DNA from: an uncultured Prevotella sp. | GTDB lineage: Bacteria; Bacteroidota; Bacteroidia; Bacteroidales; Bacteroidaceae | Length of the DNA stretch: 27,814 nt | Assembly (NCBI GenBank): GCA_900556465.1 | Contig: USPK01000018.1 | Span: forward strand, 1 to 27,814 | Direction of reading: 5' to 3' | In this document: positions 7,349-15,432 of the stretch, piece by piece | Layout: each line of letters begins with the position of its first letter | How positions within the stretch are numbered: the first letter of the stretch is position 1 | Translations under genes and position numbers: made by a program | The notes under the pieces: model-generated | The model's input: only the letters and a program-made list of their open reading frames with translations | The model's database searches: none | Told to the model about the DNA's origin: nothing

Positions 7349-8215
7349 ATGAATATGCACATCAAGTCCTTCCTCCATACGACCCTGCTACTGGGTCTGA
7401 CCCTCGCGCTGCTCGCCGCCTGCGGACAGCGTGAGGAAGCGCCGCGTCCGCTTATCACCGTCAGCATCGAGCCGCTTCACTACGTGGTCGACCAACTGGC
7501 CGGCGACGCCTTCGACATTGCCACGCTCACCCCCGACGGGGCCAGTCCCGAGACCTACCAGCCCACGCCGCAGCAGGTGGCGGACCTGACGCGCAGCAGT
7601 GCTTACATCCGCGTGGGGACCTTGGGCTTTGAACGCACGCAGTTGGAGAAGCTGACGCGCAACATTCCCCACCTCGTCTACGTCAATGCCTCGAAGGGCA
7701 TCCCGGCGCTCCAGGCCGCGGACGCCTCGTCCAGCGACAGCGGCGACCCGCACACGTGGACCTCGCCCCGGGAGATGAAGCACATCGCGCGGAACGTGAG
7801 CCAGGCCCTCTGTGCCCTCGACACGGCGGCCGCTCCCCGCATCGCGCGCCGCCTTCAGGCCTTCTGCACGCACATGGACAGCCTCGAGCGGGCCGTACGC
7901 CGGCAGCTGAAGGACGCGCCCTGCCGCACGTTCCTTATTTATCACCCCGCACTGGGCTACTACGCGCGGACGTTTGGCCTGCGGCAGCTCAGCGTGGAAC
8001 AGGACGGCAAGGAAGCCTCGCCGCGCCGCGTGGAACAGCTCATCGAGGAGTGCCGCCGCGAAGGGGTGCGCGTCGTCTTTATCCAGAAGGAATACAACGG
8101 GCAAACGGCCCGGCGCATCGCGGAAGCCATCGGCGCCCGCGTCGTCGTTATCAATCCGCTTTCGTACCAATGGGAGGAGGAACTGCTGCACATCACGGAG
8201 GAGCTGACCCGCTGA
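7349..8215 (+). CDS. znuA: ZnuA-like metal ABC transporter substrate-binding lipoprotein
   Basis: Predicted periplasmic lipoprotein that captures Zn2+ or Mn2+ for import. Length is 288 residues. The signal peptide ends in the lipobox LLAAC (Cys25 would be lipidated). It belongs to cluster A-I binding proteins: the opening SIEPLHYVVDQLAGD, GASPETYQPTP, GDPHTWTSP (His135) and YHPALGYYAR (His199) follow the family order. Two of the usual metal histidines are present, but the first, normally in a PHxYxP motif, is Glu68 (PETYQP). The His-rich loop seen in many ZnuA proteins is absent. ATG 7349 is used; a second in-frame ATG two codons later is equally good. It overlaps or abuts the ATPase gene; no membrane permease gene is present. 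Metal specificity cannot be read from the sequence. Confidence 0.88.
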   Translation: MNMHIKSFLHTTLLLGLTLALLAACGQREEAPRPLITVSIEPLHYVVDQLAGDAFDIATLTPDGASPETYQPTPQQVADLTRSSAYIRVGTLGFERTQLEKLTRNIPHLVYVNASKGIPALQAADASSSDSGDPHTWTSPREMKHIARNVSQALCALDTAAAPRIARRLQAFCTHMDSLERAVRRQLKDAPCRTFLIYHPALGYYARTFGLRQLSVEQDGKEASPRRVEQLIEECRREGVRVVFIQKEYNGQTARRIAEAIGARVVVINPLSYQWEEELLHITEELTR

Positions 8216-8880
8216 ACGGGGCGCTGGTATGCCTGGACGGCGTGACGCAGCGCTTCGGCCAGAAGACGGTGCTGCGCGACGTGTCGCTCCGCATTGGCCC
8301 GCGCGACTTCCTCATACTCCGCGGTCCGAACGGCGGAGGGAAGACGACGCTGCTCCGCCTGATAGCCGGCCTGCTGCGTCCGGCCGACGGCAGCGTCCTT
8401 CGCCGCGCGGGGCTCAACATAGGCTACCTGCCGCAATACCGGCGCATCGACCGCCAGTTCCCTATCACCGTCGAGCAGACCGTACGCACCGGACTGACGG
8501 GCCACGGCCCGCTGTGGCGCCGGCCCGGCCCCGAAGCCCGCGCCAGGCTGGCCGAGGCGATGGCCCGTTTCCGCCTGGAGCCGCTCGCCGGCCGCCCCAT
8601 CGCGGCCCTGAGCGGCGGGCAGTGGCAGCGTACGCTCCTGGCCCGGGCGGTCGTCTCGCGCCCCGACCTGCTACTGCTTGACGAACCGGACACGCACCTC
8701 GACGCCGCGTCGAAAGCCGAACTCTACGCCCTGATAGGCGAGGCGGCGCGCAGCTGTGCCGTCGTCGTGGTGAGCCACGACGCAGCCCTGCCGGCCACCG
8801 TCGGGCGGGGCGTCCTCTTTACCGTAGACGGTGGCCTCGTTACGGGACCGGCCCCCGCGCCTGCGGACCATCTTTCATGA
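8170..8880 (+). CDS. znuC: Metal ABC transporter ATP-binding protein (ZnuC-like)
   Basis: ATPase of an ABC importer, partner of the preceding binding protein. It has every ABC hallmark in order: Walker A GPNGGGKTT, Q-loop LPQY, signature LSGGQWQRTLLARA, Walker B LLLLDEP and the H-switch VVVSHD. GPNGGGKTT and the YLPQY region are typical of the zinc/manganese group. The start is uncertain. ATG 8170 gives 236 residues but overlaps znuA by 46 bp with a non-conserved N-terminus; homology begins at about NGALVCLDGVTQRFG, right after a CTG at 8212 that overlaps the znuA stop as CTGA; GTG 8242 would cut into the conserved region. The next gene begins 7 bp downstream. The cognate permease ZnuB is not in the window. 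Confidence 0.88.
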   Translation: MGGGTAAHHGGADPLNGALVCLDGVTQRFGQKTVLRDVSLRIGPRDFLILRGPNGGGKTTLLRLIAGLLRPADGSVLRRAGLNIGYLPQYRRIDRQFPITVEQTVRTGLTGHGPLWRRPGPEARARLAEAMARFRLEPLAGRPIAALSGGQWQRTLLARAVVSRPDLLLLDEPDTHLDAASKAELYALIGEAARSCAVVVVSHDAALPATVGRGVLFTVDGGLVTGPAPAPADHLS

Positions 8881-8887
8881 AACAGAC

Positions 8888-10342
8888 ATGGCAAACCTGA
8901 CTTCTCTCGTCAAAGATACGGCCATATACGGGCTCAGCAGCATCGTAGGCCGCTTTCTCAACTATCTGCTTGTCCCGCTCTACACGGCCAAGCTCGCCGC
9001 CTCCTCGGGCGGTTACGGTGTCATCACCGAGGTTTACAGTTACACCGCCCTCTTGCTCGTGCTCCTCACCTTCGGCATGGAGACGACCTTCTTTCGGTTC
9101 GTGAACAAGACGGAAGAGGACCCGAAGCGCGTCTACTCCACGACGCTCATCGCCGTAGGCAGCGTGGGGGCCGTCTTCGTTGTCCTGGTGCTCAGCTTCC
9201 TGGGCCCCATCGCCAACGCCCTGGACTACGGCGCCCACCCCGAGTATCTCGGGATGATGGCCGTATGCGTGGCGCTCGACGCCTTCCAGAGCATCCCCTT
9301 CGCCTATTTGCGCTACCAGCGGCGCCCCATCAAGTTCGCCGCACTCAAACTCCTCTTCATTCTGCTGAGTATCGGTCTGAACCTCATCTTCTTTCTTGCG
9401 CTCGACAAGGCCGATGTCTTTTACGCCTTCGCCATTAACCTTTTCTGCACGGCGTTCGTCACGTTCTTCTTCCGTAAGGAGCTGACGGGCTTCCGCTGGG
9501 TACTCGACGTCCGGCTCCTGGGGCACATGCTCCGCTATGCCTGGCCCATCCTGCTGCTCGGCATCGTGGGCATCCTCAACCAGACGGCGGACAAGCTCAT
9601 CCTGCCCCGCATGATTCCGGGCCAGGCCGGCAAGGTGGAACTCGGCATCTACGGCGCCTGCGTCAAGATAGCGATGATCATGGCCATGATCACGCAGGCC
9701 TTCCGCTACGCCTACGAGCCCTTCGTCTTCGGCAAGCAGAACGAGGGCGACAACCGCGCGACCTACGCCAAGGCGATGAAATACTTCATCATCTTCACGC
9801 TCCTGGCGTTCCTGTTGGTGATGGGCTACATCGAGGTCCTGAAGTACATCATTGCCCCGGGCTATTGGGAGGGCCTACGCGTCGTGCCCATCGTCATGGC
9901 CGCGGAGATCATGATGGGCATCTACTTCAACCTGTCCTTCTGGTACAAGCTCATCGACAAGACGGTCTGGGGCGCGTGGTTCTCGGGCGCGGGCTGCGCC
10001 GTACTGCTGGCCGTCAACATCCTGTTCATCCCGCGCTATGGCTACATGGCGTGCGCCTGGGCCGGCTGCGCGGGCTACGGTGTCGCCATGCTGGCCAGCT
10101 ACTTCGTAGGGCAGAAATACTACCCCATACGCTACCCGCTGCGGAGCATTGCCGTCTACGTAGGGCTCGCCGCCCTCTTCTACACGGTCATGCAGCTCGT
10201 GCCGTCGGGCTGGCCGCTCGCCGCGCGCCTCACTATCAACACGGCCTGCATCCTGCTTTTCATCGCCCACATCCTTTACCACGACCTGCCGCCCCGCGAG
10301 CTCCCCTTCATCGGCAAGTATTTCAAGAAACGCGCGTCATGA
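8888..10342 (+). CDS. Polysaccharide biosynthesis flippase (Wzx-like, MOP superfamily)
   Basis: A 484-residue integral membrane protein with about 12-14 predicted segments. It opens MANLTSLVKDTAIYGLSSIVGRFLNYLLVPLYT, the standard start of the Wzx/oligosaccharide flippase group, whose members move lipid-linked oligosaccharides across the inner membrane. The RFxNYLLVPLYT and FGMETTFFRF motifs are typical of the widespread Bacteroidota version. I chose ATG 8888, 7 bp after the ATPase stop, because the open frame upstream only duplicates the end of that gene in another frame. The stop overlaps the next start as ATGA, indicating translational coupling. No glycosyltransferase genes are nearby, so this is probably a housekeeping envelope flippase rather than part of a capsule locus (inference). 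Confidence 0.92.
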   Translation: MANLTSLVKDTAIYGLSSIVGRFLNYLLVPLYTAKLAASSGGYGVITEVYSYTALLLVLLTFGMETTFFRFVNKTEEDPKRVYSTTLIAVGSVGAVFVVLVLSFLGPIANALDYGAHPEYLGMMAVCVALDAFQSIPFAYLRYQRRPIKFAALKLLFILLSIGLNLIFFLALDKADVFYAFAINLFCTAFVTFFFRKELTGFRWVLDVRLLGHMLRYAWPILLLGIVGILNQTADKLILPRMIPGQAGKVELGIYGACVKIAMIMAMITQAFRYAYEPFVFGKQNEGDNRATYAKAMKYFIIFTLLAFLLVMGYIEVLKYIIAPGYWEGLRVVPIVMAAEIMMGIYFNLSFWYKLIDKTVWGAWFSGAGCAVLLAVNILFIPRYGYMACAWAGCAGYGVAMLASYFVGQKYYPIRYPLRSIAVYVGLAALFYTVMQLVPSGWPLAARLTINTACILLFIAHILYHDLPPRELPFIGKYFKKRAS

Positions 10343-11601
10343 ATTTCTCTCCCCTCCCCCCGTTGCAGGCCGCCACGCTCCCCTGCGGCCTGCGGCTCAT
10401 CCTGACTCCGAGCACGTCGGACGTAGTCCACTGCGGCTACATCGTCATGGCCGGGACGCGCCACGAGGCTCCGGCCGACGCCGGCCTGGCGCACTTCATC
10501 GAGCACATGAGTTTCAAGGGCACCGCCCGCAGGCGCGCCTGCCACATCAGCAACGGCCTGGAGCGCGTGGGCGGCGACCTGAACGCCTTCACCAACAAGC
10601 AGGAGACCGTCTACCAGGCCACGGTGCTGCGCCCCGACTTCGACCGCGCGGCCGACCTGCTGACCGACATCGTCTTCCACAGCACGTACCCGCAGCACGA
10701 GATGGACCGCGAGGCGGAAGTAGTCTGCGACGAAATAGACAGCTACAAGGATTCGCCGGCCGACTTGATCTTCGACGAGTTCGAGGCCATGGTCTTCGCG
10801 GGCCACCCCCTGGGGCGCGACATCCTGGGCAACGCCGAACGCCTCCGCGCCTACCGCACCGAGGACGCCCTGCGCTTCGCCCGGCAATGGTACCGGCCGG
10901 ACAACGCCGTGTTCTACGTGAGCGGCCGCCTGGACTTCGGGCGCGTCTGCCGCCGCATGGAGCGGCTCACGGCGGGACTGGAGACCGAGCGCCCCGCCCC
11001 GCCGGCCGACGGCCTGCCGCAGCAGCCGCCCCTGCCGGCCTACCCCGCCGCGGAACAGGAGCGCACCGTCCACCGCGACACGCACCAGGCCCACGTCCTC
11101 ATCGGCGCCCGCGCCTACGGCGGCCGCGACGCCCGCCGCTACGGCCTCATCCTGCTCAACAACATCCTGGGCGGCCCGGGCATGAACTCGCGGCTCAACC
11201 TCCGCTTGCGGGAGAAGGCGGGCCTCGTCTACTCGGTCGACGCCTACCTGGCCACGTACCCCGACACGGGGCTGTGGAACGTCTACTTCGGTTGCGACGC
11301 GGCCGACGTGGCCCGCTGCCGCCGCCTCGTCCTGGCCGAACTGCGCCGCCTCGTGGAGCAGCCCCTCAGCCCCGCCCAGCTCGCCGCAGCCCAGAAACAG
11401 CTGTGCGGGCAAATCGGCATCGGGCGCGAGAATGCCGAAAGCTATGCCCTGGCCGTAGGCCGCACGTACGCGCACTACGGCGAATTTTACGACCCCCAGG
11501 GGCTCTGCGACCGCATCCGTTCGCTCACGCCCGACGCCCTGCGCGCCACGGCCGCCGAAGCCTATGCCCCCGGGCGACTCACTACGCTGATTTACCGCTG
11601 A
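10339..11601 (+). CDS. M16 family zinc metallopeptidase (insulinase/processing peptidase type)
   Basis: A 420-residue M16 protease. The inverted zinc motif HFIEH (His52, Glu55, His56) is followed 76 residues after His56 by Glu132 in VVCDEIDSY, exactly the spacing of the third zinc ligand in this family. The second half, with NNILGGPGMNSRLNLRLREKAGLVYSV, is the characteristic non-catalytic M16 repeat with the RxxxGLxY substrate-binding pair. No signal peptide is evident, so a cytosolic or peripheral location is likely. The natural substrate is unknown; the family cleaves peptides and unfolded segments. The ATG at 10339 overlaps the flippase stop by four bases. GC and arginine content are very high, like the neighbours. 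Confidence 0.94.
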   Translation: MNFSPLPPLQAATLPCGLRLILTPSTSDVVHCGYIVMAGTRHEAPADAGLAHFIEHMSFKGTARRRACHISNGLERVGGDLNAFTNKQETVYQATVLRPDFDRAADLLTDIVFHSTYPQHEMDREAEVVCDEIDSYKDSPADLIFDEFEAMVFAGHPLGRDILGNAERLRAYRTEDALRFARQWYRPDNAVFYVSGRLDFGRVCRRMERLTAGLETERPAPPADGLPQQPPLPAYPAAEQERTVHRDTHQAHVLIGARAYGGRDARRYGLILLNNILGGPGMNSRLNLRLREKAGLVYSVDAYLATYPDTGLWNVYFGCDAADVARCRRLVLAELRRLVEQPLSPAQLAAAQKQLCGQIGIGRENAESYALAVGRTYAHYGEFYDPQGLCDRIRSLTPDALRATAAEAYAPGRLTTLIYR

Positions 11602-11626
11602 CCTAACGTTTTTCCCTACCCGCCTT

Positions 11627-12172
11627 ATGCACCATCCCCTCGCCCTATTCCGTTACTGCCCGCGGTGCGGCTCCGCCCGCTTTGCGCCGGTCGACGCCCG
11701 CGCCAAGCGTTGCGCCGACTGCGGCTTCACGTATTACCACAACGCCTCGGCCGCGACCGTGGCCGTCCTCTTCTCGGCCGACGGGCGCCTGCTCGCCACG
11801 CACCGCGCCCTCGAACCGGCCCGCGGGACGCTCGACCTGCCGGGCGGATTTGTCGACCCGGGCGAAAGCCTCGAGGAAGGCTGCCGCCGCGAGGTGAAAG
11901 AGGAGACGGGGGCCGACGTCGAGGTGGAGCGCTACCTCTTCTCGTTGCCCAACACGTACCGCTACTCGGGCTTCGACGTCCACACCGCGGACAGCTTCTT
12001 CCGCTGCCGCCTGCTGCCCGGCCAGGTGCCCGCCGCGGCCGACGACGCCGCCGACCTGCTCTGGCTCCGGCCCGCCGACATCCGCCCCGAGGACTTCGGG
12101 CTCGACTCCATCCGCCGCGGCGTGGCGCGACTGTTGTCCCAAATGACGGAAGAAGGGGCGGCCGAAGACTGA
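11627..12172 (+). CDS. NUDIX hydrolase with N-terminal zinc ribbon
   Basis: A 181-residue protein. An N-terminal four-cysteine zinc ribbon (Cys11, Cys14, Cys29, Cys32) is followed by a NUDIX domain whose box, from about residue 72 to 95, reads GGFVDPGESLEEGCRREVKEETGA and contains the REVKEETG metal-binding glutamates. The ribbon-plus-NUDIX layout resembles NudC-type NADH pyrophosphatases, but the protein is shorter and lacks an obvious SQPWPFPxS motif, so the substrate (a nucleoside diphosphate linked to another moiety) is undefined. It starts 25 bp after the M16 gene and is probably the last member of the purD-led operon. tpx follows after 84 bp with its own promoter. Confidence 0.9.
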   Translation: MHHPLALFRYCPRCGSARFAPVDARAKRCADCGFTYYHNASAATVAVLFSADGRLLATHRALEPARGTLDLPGGFVDPGESLEEGCRREVKEETGADVEVERYLFSLPNTYRYSGFDVHTADSFFRCRLLPGQVPAAADDAADLLWLRPADIRPEDFGLDSIRRGVARLLSQMTEEGAAED

Positions 12173-12176
12173 AAGA

Positions 12177-12207
12177 CTTGCGGAGAAAGGAAAAAGTTCG
12201 TAACTTG
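12177..12207 (+). promoter_or_regulatory. Probable tpx promoter
   Basis: CTTG (12177-12180), a 20-base spacer and TAACTTG (12201-12207) resemble the Bacteroidota promoter, with one T missing from the -7 box. The tpx ATG lies 50 bases downstream, so tpx could respond independently of the upstream operon. Confidence 0.5.
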
Positions 12208-12256
12208 CCCCTCGAACGCCAAAATGGCGCTTCGCCTAATCTCATCACAAATCATC

Positions 12257-12760
12257 ATGGCAACCGTAACATTCCAAGGGACGCCCGTCACCCTGAGCGG
12301 CACACTGCCCGCCGTGGGAACGGCCGCGCCCAAATTCGGCGGCGTCAAGGGCGACCTGAGCGTCGTCCACCTGCCCGACCTCCTGGGCCGCCGCGTCGTG
12401 CTCAACATCTTCCCCAGCCTGGACACGCCCGTGTGCGCCGCCTCCGTACGCCGCTTCAACCGGGAAGCCGCCGCGCTGGACAACACCGTAGTGCTCTGCG
12501 TGTCGAAGGACTTGCCCTTCGCGCAAAGCCGCTTCTGCACCACCGAGGGCCTGACGGACGTCGTGCCGGTCAGTACCTTCCGCTGCAAGTGCTTTGACGA
12601 GAAATACGGCCTCCTCATGACCGACGGCCCGCTGAAAGGCCTGCTGGCCCGGGCCGTAATCGTCGTCGACGAGCAGGGTACCATCGTCTACGAGGAGCTG
12701 GTGCCCGAGATTACGCAAGAGCCGGACTACGCCGCGGCCCTGGCTGCCCTGGCGCGCTGA
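12257..12760 (+). CDS. tpx: Thiol peroxidase, atypical 2-Cys peroxiredoxin
   Basis: Reduces hydrogen peroxide and alkyl hydroperoxides using thioredoxin-derived electrons. The 167-residue length and the start MATVTFQGTPVTLSG are those of the Tpx family. The peroxidatic cysteine is Cys60 in SLDTPVCAASVRRFN, and the resolving cysteine is Cys94 in PFAQSRFC, the same numbering as in E. coli Tpx. The open frame extends 11 codons upstream of ATG 12257, but that part is not conserved and holds no better start. It has its own promoter and is closed by a hairpin terminator. The gene precedes the cytochrome bd genes, and both suit a microaerobic or oxygen-stressed anaerobe, though the pairing may be chance. 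Confidence 0.96.
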   Translation: MATVTFQGTPVTLSGTLPAVGTAAPKFGGVKGDLSVVHLPDLLGRRVVLNIFPSLDTPVCAASVRRFNREAAALDNTVVLCVSKDLPFAQSRFCTTEGLTDVVPVSTFRCKCFDEKYGLLMTDGPLKGLLARAVIVVDEQGTIVYEELVPEITQEPDYAAALAALAR

Positions 12761-12781
12761 GCCCGTCCCTGCACACCCCTG

Positions 12782-12822
12782 CCCCTGCCCACGGTCCATC
12801 CGGCCGCCGGCAGGGGTTTTTG
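12782..12822 (+). terminator. Rho-independent terminator of tpx
   Basis: CCCCTGCC (12782-12789) pairs with GGCAGGGG (12809-12816), enclosing a loop that can form an inner CGG/CCG pairing. TTTTTGG follows at once. It lies about 22 bp after the tpx stop. Confidence 0.85.
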
Positions 12823-13195
12823 GTTTAGACTTCCGGCTCACAGGGACGGGCCGGCGGACGCGACCGACAGCCGCGCGAAATCGCCGCCCGCGGCCCGCCG
12901 CAACGGGGCTTAGCCCCGTAAAAACTCCCCTTAGCCCCGTCGCGACGGGGCTAAGGCCTGTGTTTCCGGAAACTGGCCGGGGCGTCCGTGCCGAATGCCG
13001 GGGGCTGCGGGCAACAGCGCTTCCGCGGCGCGGCCGTTCCGGGAAAGCGCCGAAGAGCGTCCCCGCAGCCGCCAGTCAACGGGCCGCCCGCAGACGGACC
13101 GGACCGACGGCCCCCACCCGCAGGCGGACGGCGCCGGAAAACCGGCCGGCGAAAATTTACGGGCGGGCGACGGTGCTTTTTCCGGCATAAAGCGC
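12823..13195. other. Gene-free interval between tpx and the DUF4492-cydA unit
   Basis: About 370 bases of very GC-rich DNA. It holds repeat cluster C (12903-12958) and nothing else I can support. Open frames here are arginine/proline/alanine-rich in every frame with no conserved motif, and are best read as a by-product of the GC content. No tRNA-like or obvious riboswitch fold was recognised. Confidence 0.5.
12903..12958. repeat. Intergenic repeat cluster C (two palindromic units)
   Basis: ACGGGGCTTAGCCCCGT (12903-12919) is followed by the linker AAAAACT and then a 28-bp perfect palindrome (12929-12956) that matches the palindrome at 1-30 apart from its outermost pair. The linker reads poly-A here and poly-T in clusters A and B, so the linker orientation is flipped relative to the palindrome. 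It sits in the gene-free gap downstream of the tpx terminator. Confidence 0.85.
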
Positions 13196-13203
13196 TAACT
13201 TTG
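13196..13203 (+). promoter_or_regulatory. -7 box for the DUF4492-cydA transcription unit
   Basis: TAACTTTG is a perfect Bacteroidota -7 element. No clear TTTG lies 19-21 bases upstream. If used, it gives a 5' leader of about 230 nt before DUF4492, most of it extremely GC-rich until about 13380 and then abruptly AT-rich. Confidence 0.5.
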
Positions 13204-13438
13204 TGGCTACGAGGGGCCGCGAACCCGGACGGACGGCCCGGCGCGCCCCTTCGCCGCCCAGCTGCGCCAAGCGCCAAGGGGCGCCCGCCGGTCGCGGAAA
13301 GCCGGCCGCCCGACGCCCCGGCCACGGGCCCGGCGACGCGGGCTGCGGCGCCCCGCCGGCGGAACAGCGGGCCGGGCGATTTGCAAAATTATCCGGAGGA
13401 ATGGCGCAGATTAAAAGGGATATTATTATTTTTGTCAC

Positions 13439-13690
13439 ATGAACCTGACGAACTGCCTGCGGCGCGTGGTACGCTTCTACGTGGACGGATTCCGCCAAAT
13501 GACCTGGGGCCGCACGCTCTGGGTGCTCATCCTGGCCAAACTGTTCGTCCTGTTCGTCCTCCTGCGCCTCTTCTTCTTCCAGCCCGTCCTGGCGGGCCTG
13601 AGCGAGGAGGAGAAGCGCGACGCCGTGGCGGACGAGCTCCTGGAGACAGGGCCCGCCGAGACGCCGGCAGTCACCGTGTCTAACAACTGA
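13439..13690 (+). CDS. DUF4492 small membrane protein upstream of cydA
   Basis: An 83-residue protein with one membrane segment (about residues 27-48, in WGRTLWVLILAKLFVLFVLLRLFFF) and a charged C-terminal tail. The motif FYVDGFRQMTWGRTLWVLILAKLF is what I recognise as DUF4492, a family found next to cydA in Bacteroidota. It ends 10 bp before cydA, with AAGGA just ahead of the cydA ATG, so the two are co-transcribed. By analogy with the small CydX-like subunits it may help assemble or stabilise the oxidase, but that is inference from context and size only. The family match is from memory of its conserved sequence. Confidence 0.85.
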   Translation: MNLTNCLRRVVRFYVDGFRQMTWGRTLWVLILAKLFVLFVLLRLFFFQPVLAGLSEEEKRDAVADELLETGPAETPAVTVSNN

Positions 13691-13700
13691 ATCTAAGGAT

Positions 13701-15188
13701 ATGACGCTACTTGAAGCAATGGGCAGCCCCCTGCTCGACTGGTCGCGGGCACAGTTTGCCCTGACGGCCTGCTACCACTGGCTCTTCGTCCCCCTGACGC
13801 TGGGCCTGGCCCTCGTAATGGCCATCATGGAGACTATCTACGTCCGCACCCGGGACGAGTTCTGGAAATCGACGGCCCAGTTCTGGCAAAAAATCTTCGG
13901 CATCAACTTCGCCGTCGGCGTGGCCACGGGCCTCATCCTGGAGTTCGAGTTCGGCACGAACTGGAGCAACTATTCGTGGTTCGTGGGCGACATCTTCGGC
14001 GCCCCGTTGGCCATCGAAGGCATCCTGGCCTTCTTCATGGAGGCCACGTTCATCGCGGTCATGTTCTTTGGCTGGAACAAGGTGAGCCGTGGCTTCCACC
14101 TGGCCTCCACCTGGCTCACGGGCGTCGGGGCTACGCTCTCGGCGTGGTGGATACTGGTGGCGAACAGCTGGATGCAGCACCCGGTGGGCATGGAGTTCAA
14201 CCCGGAGACCGTGCGCAACGAGATGATGGACTTCTTCGCCGTGGCGTTCGCGCCGGAAGCGGCGACGAAGTTCGCCCATGCCGTGACGAGCGGCTGGATG
14301 ACCGGCGCCGTGTTCGTCACGGGCGTGAGCTGCTGGTACCTGCTTAGGCGGCGGCAACAGCGGCGGGCACTGGCCAGCATCAAGGTGGCGACCGTGGTGG
14401 GCGTGGCCTCGGCCCTGCTCGTCATGTTTACGGGCGACCGCTCGGGCATCGACGTGGCGCGCCACCAACCCATGAAGCTGGCGGCCGCCGAAGGCTTGGA
14501 GCGCGGCGGGCGCGGCGCGGCCTTCTCCCTCGTGCCGGGCGTGGAGGTGCCGGGGATGCTCTCCATCCTCGCTACGCACGACCCCGAAGGCTACGTCCCA
14601 GGCACGCAGGACATCCTCGACGGATATACGGACAACGAGGGCAGGCGCCACCCCTCGGCCCAAGAGAAGATGGAGCGCGGCCGACTGGCCCTGGCGGCCT
14701 TCCGCGACTTCCGCGCGGCGGACAAGGCGGGCGACGCGAACGCCCGCAACGAGGCGCGCAAACAACTGGAGGAACACATGGACTACTTCGGCTATGGCTA
14801 CATCGCGGAAGAGGCGGACCTAATCCCGAACGTAACGCTCATCTACTGGTCCTTCCGCGCGATGGTAGGCATGGGCTGCCTGCTGCTCCTCATCCAGGTC
14901 CTGCTCTGGTGGTATGCCCGCCGGGGCCGGCTGGAACAGACGCGCTGGCTGCAACACGCGGGCCTGTGGTCCATCCCCCTGGTCTACATCGCGGGACAGG
15001 CGGGCTGGATTGTGGCGGAAGTGGGCCGGCAGCCGTGGGCCATACAGGACCTGCTGCCGGTCAACGCGGCCGTGTCGAGCCTCTCGGCGGCGTCGGTACA
15101 GACCACGTTCTTCATTTTCCTGCTTATCTTCACCGTGCTGCTCGTCGCCGAGGTGCGCATCCTCTGCCGGGCCATAGCGCGCGACTGA
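13701..15188 (+). CDS. cydA: Cytochrome bd ubiquinol/menaquinol oxidase subunit I
   Basis: Quinol-oxidising, heme-carrying subunit of the high-affinity terminal oxidase that reduces O2 to water in the inner membrane. The 495-residue protein holds the expected heme ligands: His26 (in CYHWLFVPLTLG), His193 (in KFAHAVTSGWM) and Met388 (in FRAMVGMG). The quinol-loop residues Lys259 and Glu264 sit in HQPMKLAAAEG, and the C-terminal WIVAEVGRQPW motif is intact. The start at 13701 follows an AAGGA stretch and gives the normal first helix. The gene is complete and ends 38 bp before a strong terminator. Its partner cydB is not adjacent but lies about 8.2 kb downstream, beyond a protease gene, which is unusual for this pair. 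Confidence 0.97.
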   Translation: MTLLEAMGSPLLDWSRAQFALTACYHWLFVPLTLGLALVMAIMETIYVRTRDEFWKSTAQFWQKIFGINFAVGVATGLILEFEFGTNWSNYSWFVGDIFGAPLAIEGILAFFMEATFIAVMFFGWNKVSRGFHLASTWLTGVGATLSAWWILVANSWMQHPVGMEFNPETVRNEMMDFFAVAFAPEAATKFAHAVTSGWMTGAVFVTGVSCWYLLRRRQQRRALASIKVATVVGVASALLVMFTGDRSGIDVARHQPMKLAAAEGLERGGRGAAFSLVPGVEVPGMLSILATHDPEGYVPGTQDILDGYTDNEGRRHPSAQEKMERGRLALAAFRDFRAADKAGDANARNEARKQLEEHMDYFGYGYIAEEADLIPNVTLIYWSFRAMVGMGCLLLLIQVLLWWYARRGRLEQTRWLQHAGLWSIPLVYIAGQAGWIVAEVGRQPWAIQDLLPVNAAVSSLSAASVQTTFFIFLLIFTVLLVAEVRILCRAIARD

Positions 15189-15226
15189 CAGGCGCGGCCG
15201 TGCTGCATACTGTCACGCTTTATACA

Positions 15227-15266
15227 ATAAAAATGGCGGTCTTTCGTGGAAGACTGCCATTTTTAT
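15227..15266. terminator. Strong terminator after cydA
   Basis: A 17-bp stem (15227-15243 with 15250-15266, one G-U pair) with loop TCGTGG has A-rich and T-rich ends, so it can act in both directions. It lies 38 bp past cydA and shows that the cydA transcript ends before the S8 protease gene. Confidence 0.92.
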
Positions 15267-15288
15267 TTCATTCTTAAAAAATTTTTAT

Positions 15289-15296
15289 TACTTTTG
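15289..15296 (+). promoter_or_regulatory. -7 box of the S8 protease gene
   Basis: TACTTTTG matches TAnnTTTG just after the cydA terminator. No clear TTTG is seen at the -33 distance; the upstream DNA is AT-rich. The protease ATG follows after about 136 bases. Confidence 0.55.
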
Positions 15297-15432
15297 CCGC
15301 CGATTGTTGCAACCTTTATATCAGAATCTTGCCCCCTTTTTCCCGGGAAAACCGGGATAAAGGAGGCTGTTCCGTGTGGAGGGAACAGCTCTCGACCAGT
15401 TTTTCATTTTTTATTCACCAAACTCATCACTT

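Noticed and set aside
13427..13434. TATTTTTG as a -7 promoter box for DUF4492
   Set aside because: It ends four bases before the start codon and has no -33 element; transcription would begin inside the coding region.
13401..13442. A 13-codon open frame just before DUF4492, ending in an ATGA overlap, with GGAGG upstream
   Set aside because: GGAGG ends one base before the ATG, too close to act as a ribosome site, and the peptide has no recognisable content.
13203..13442. A 79-codon frame (GTG start) between the -7 box and DUF4492
   Set aside because: It begins on the -7 box itself, is arginine/proline/alanine-rich like all frames in this GC-rich stretch, and matches no family I know.
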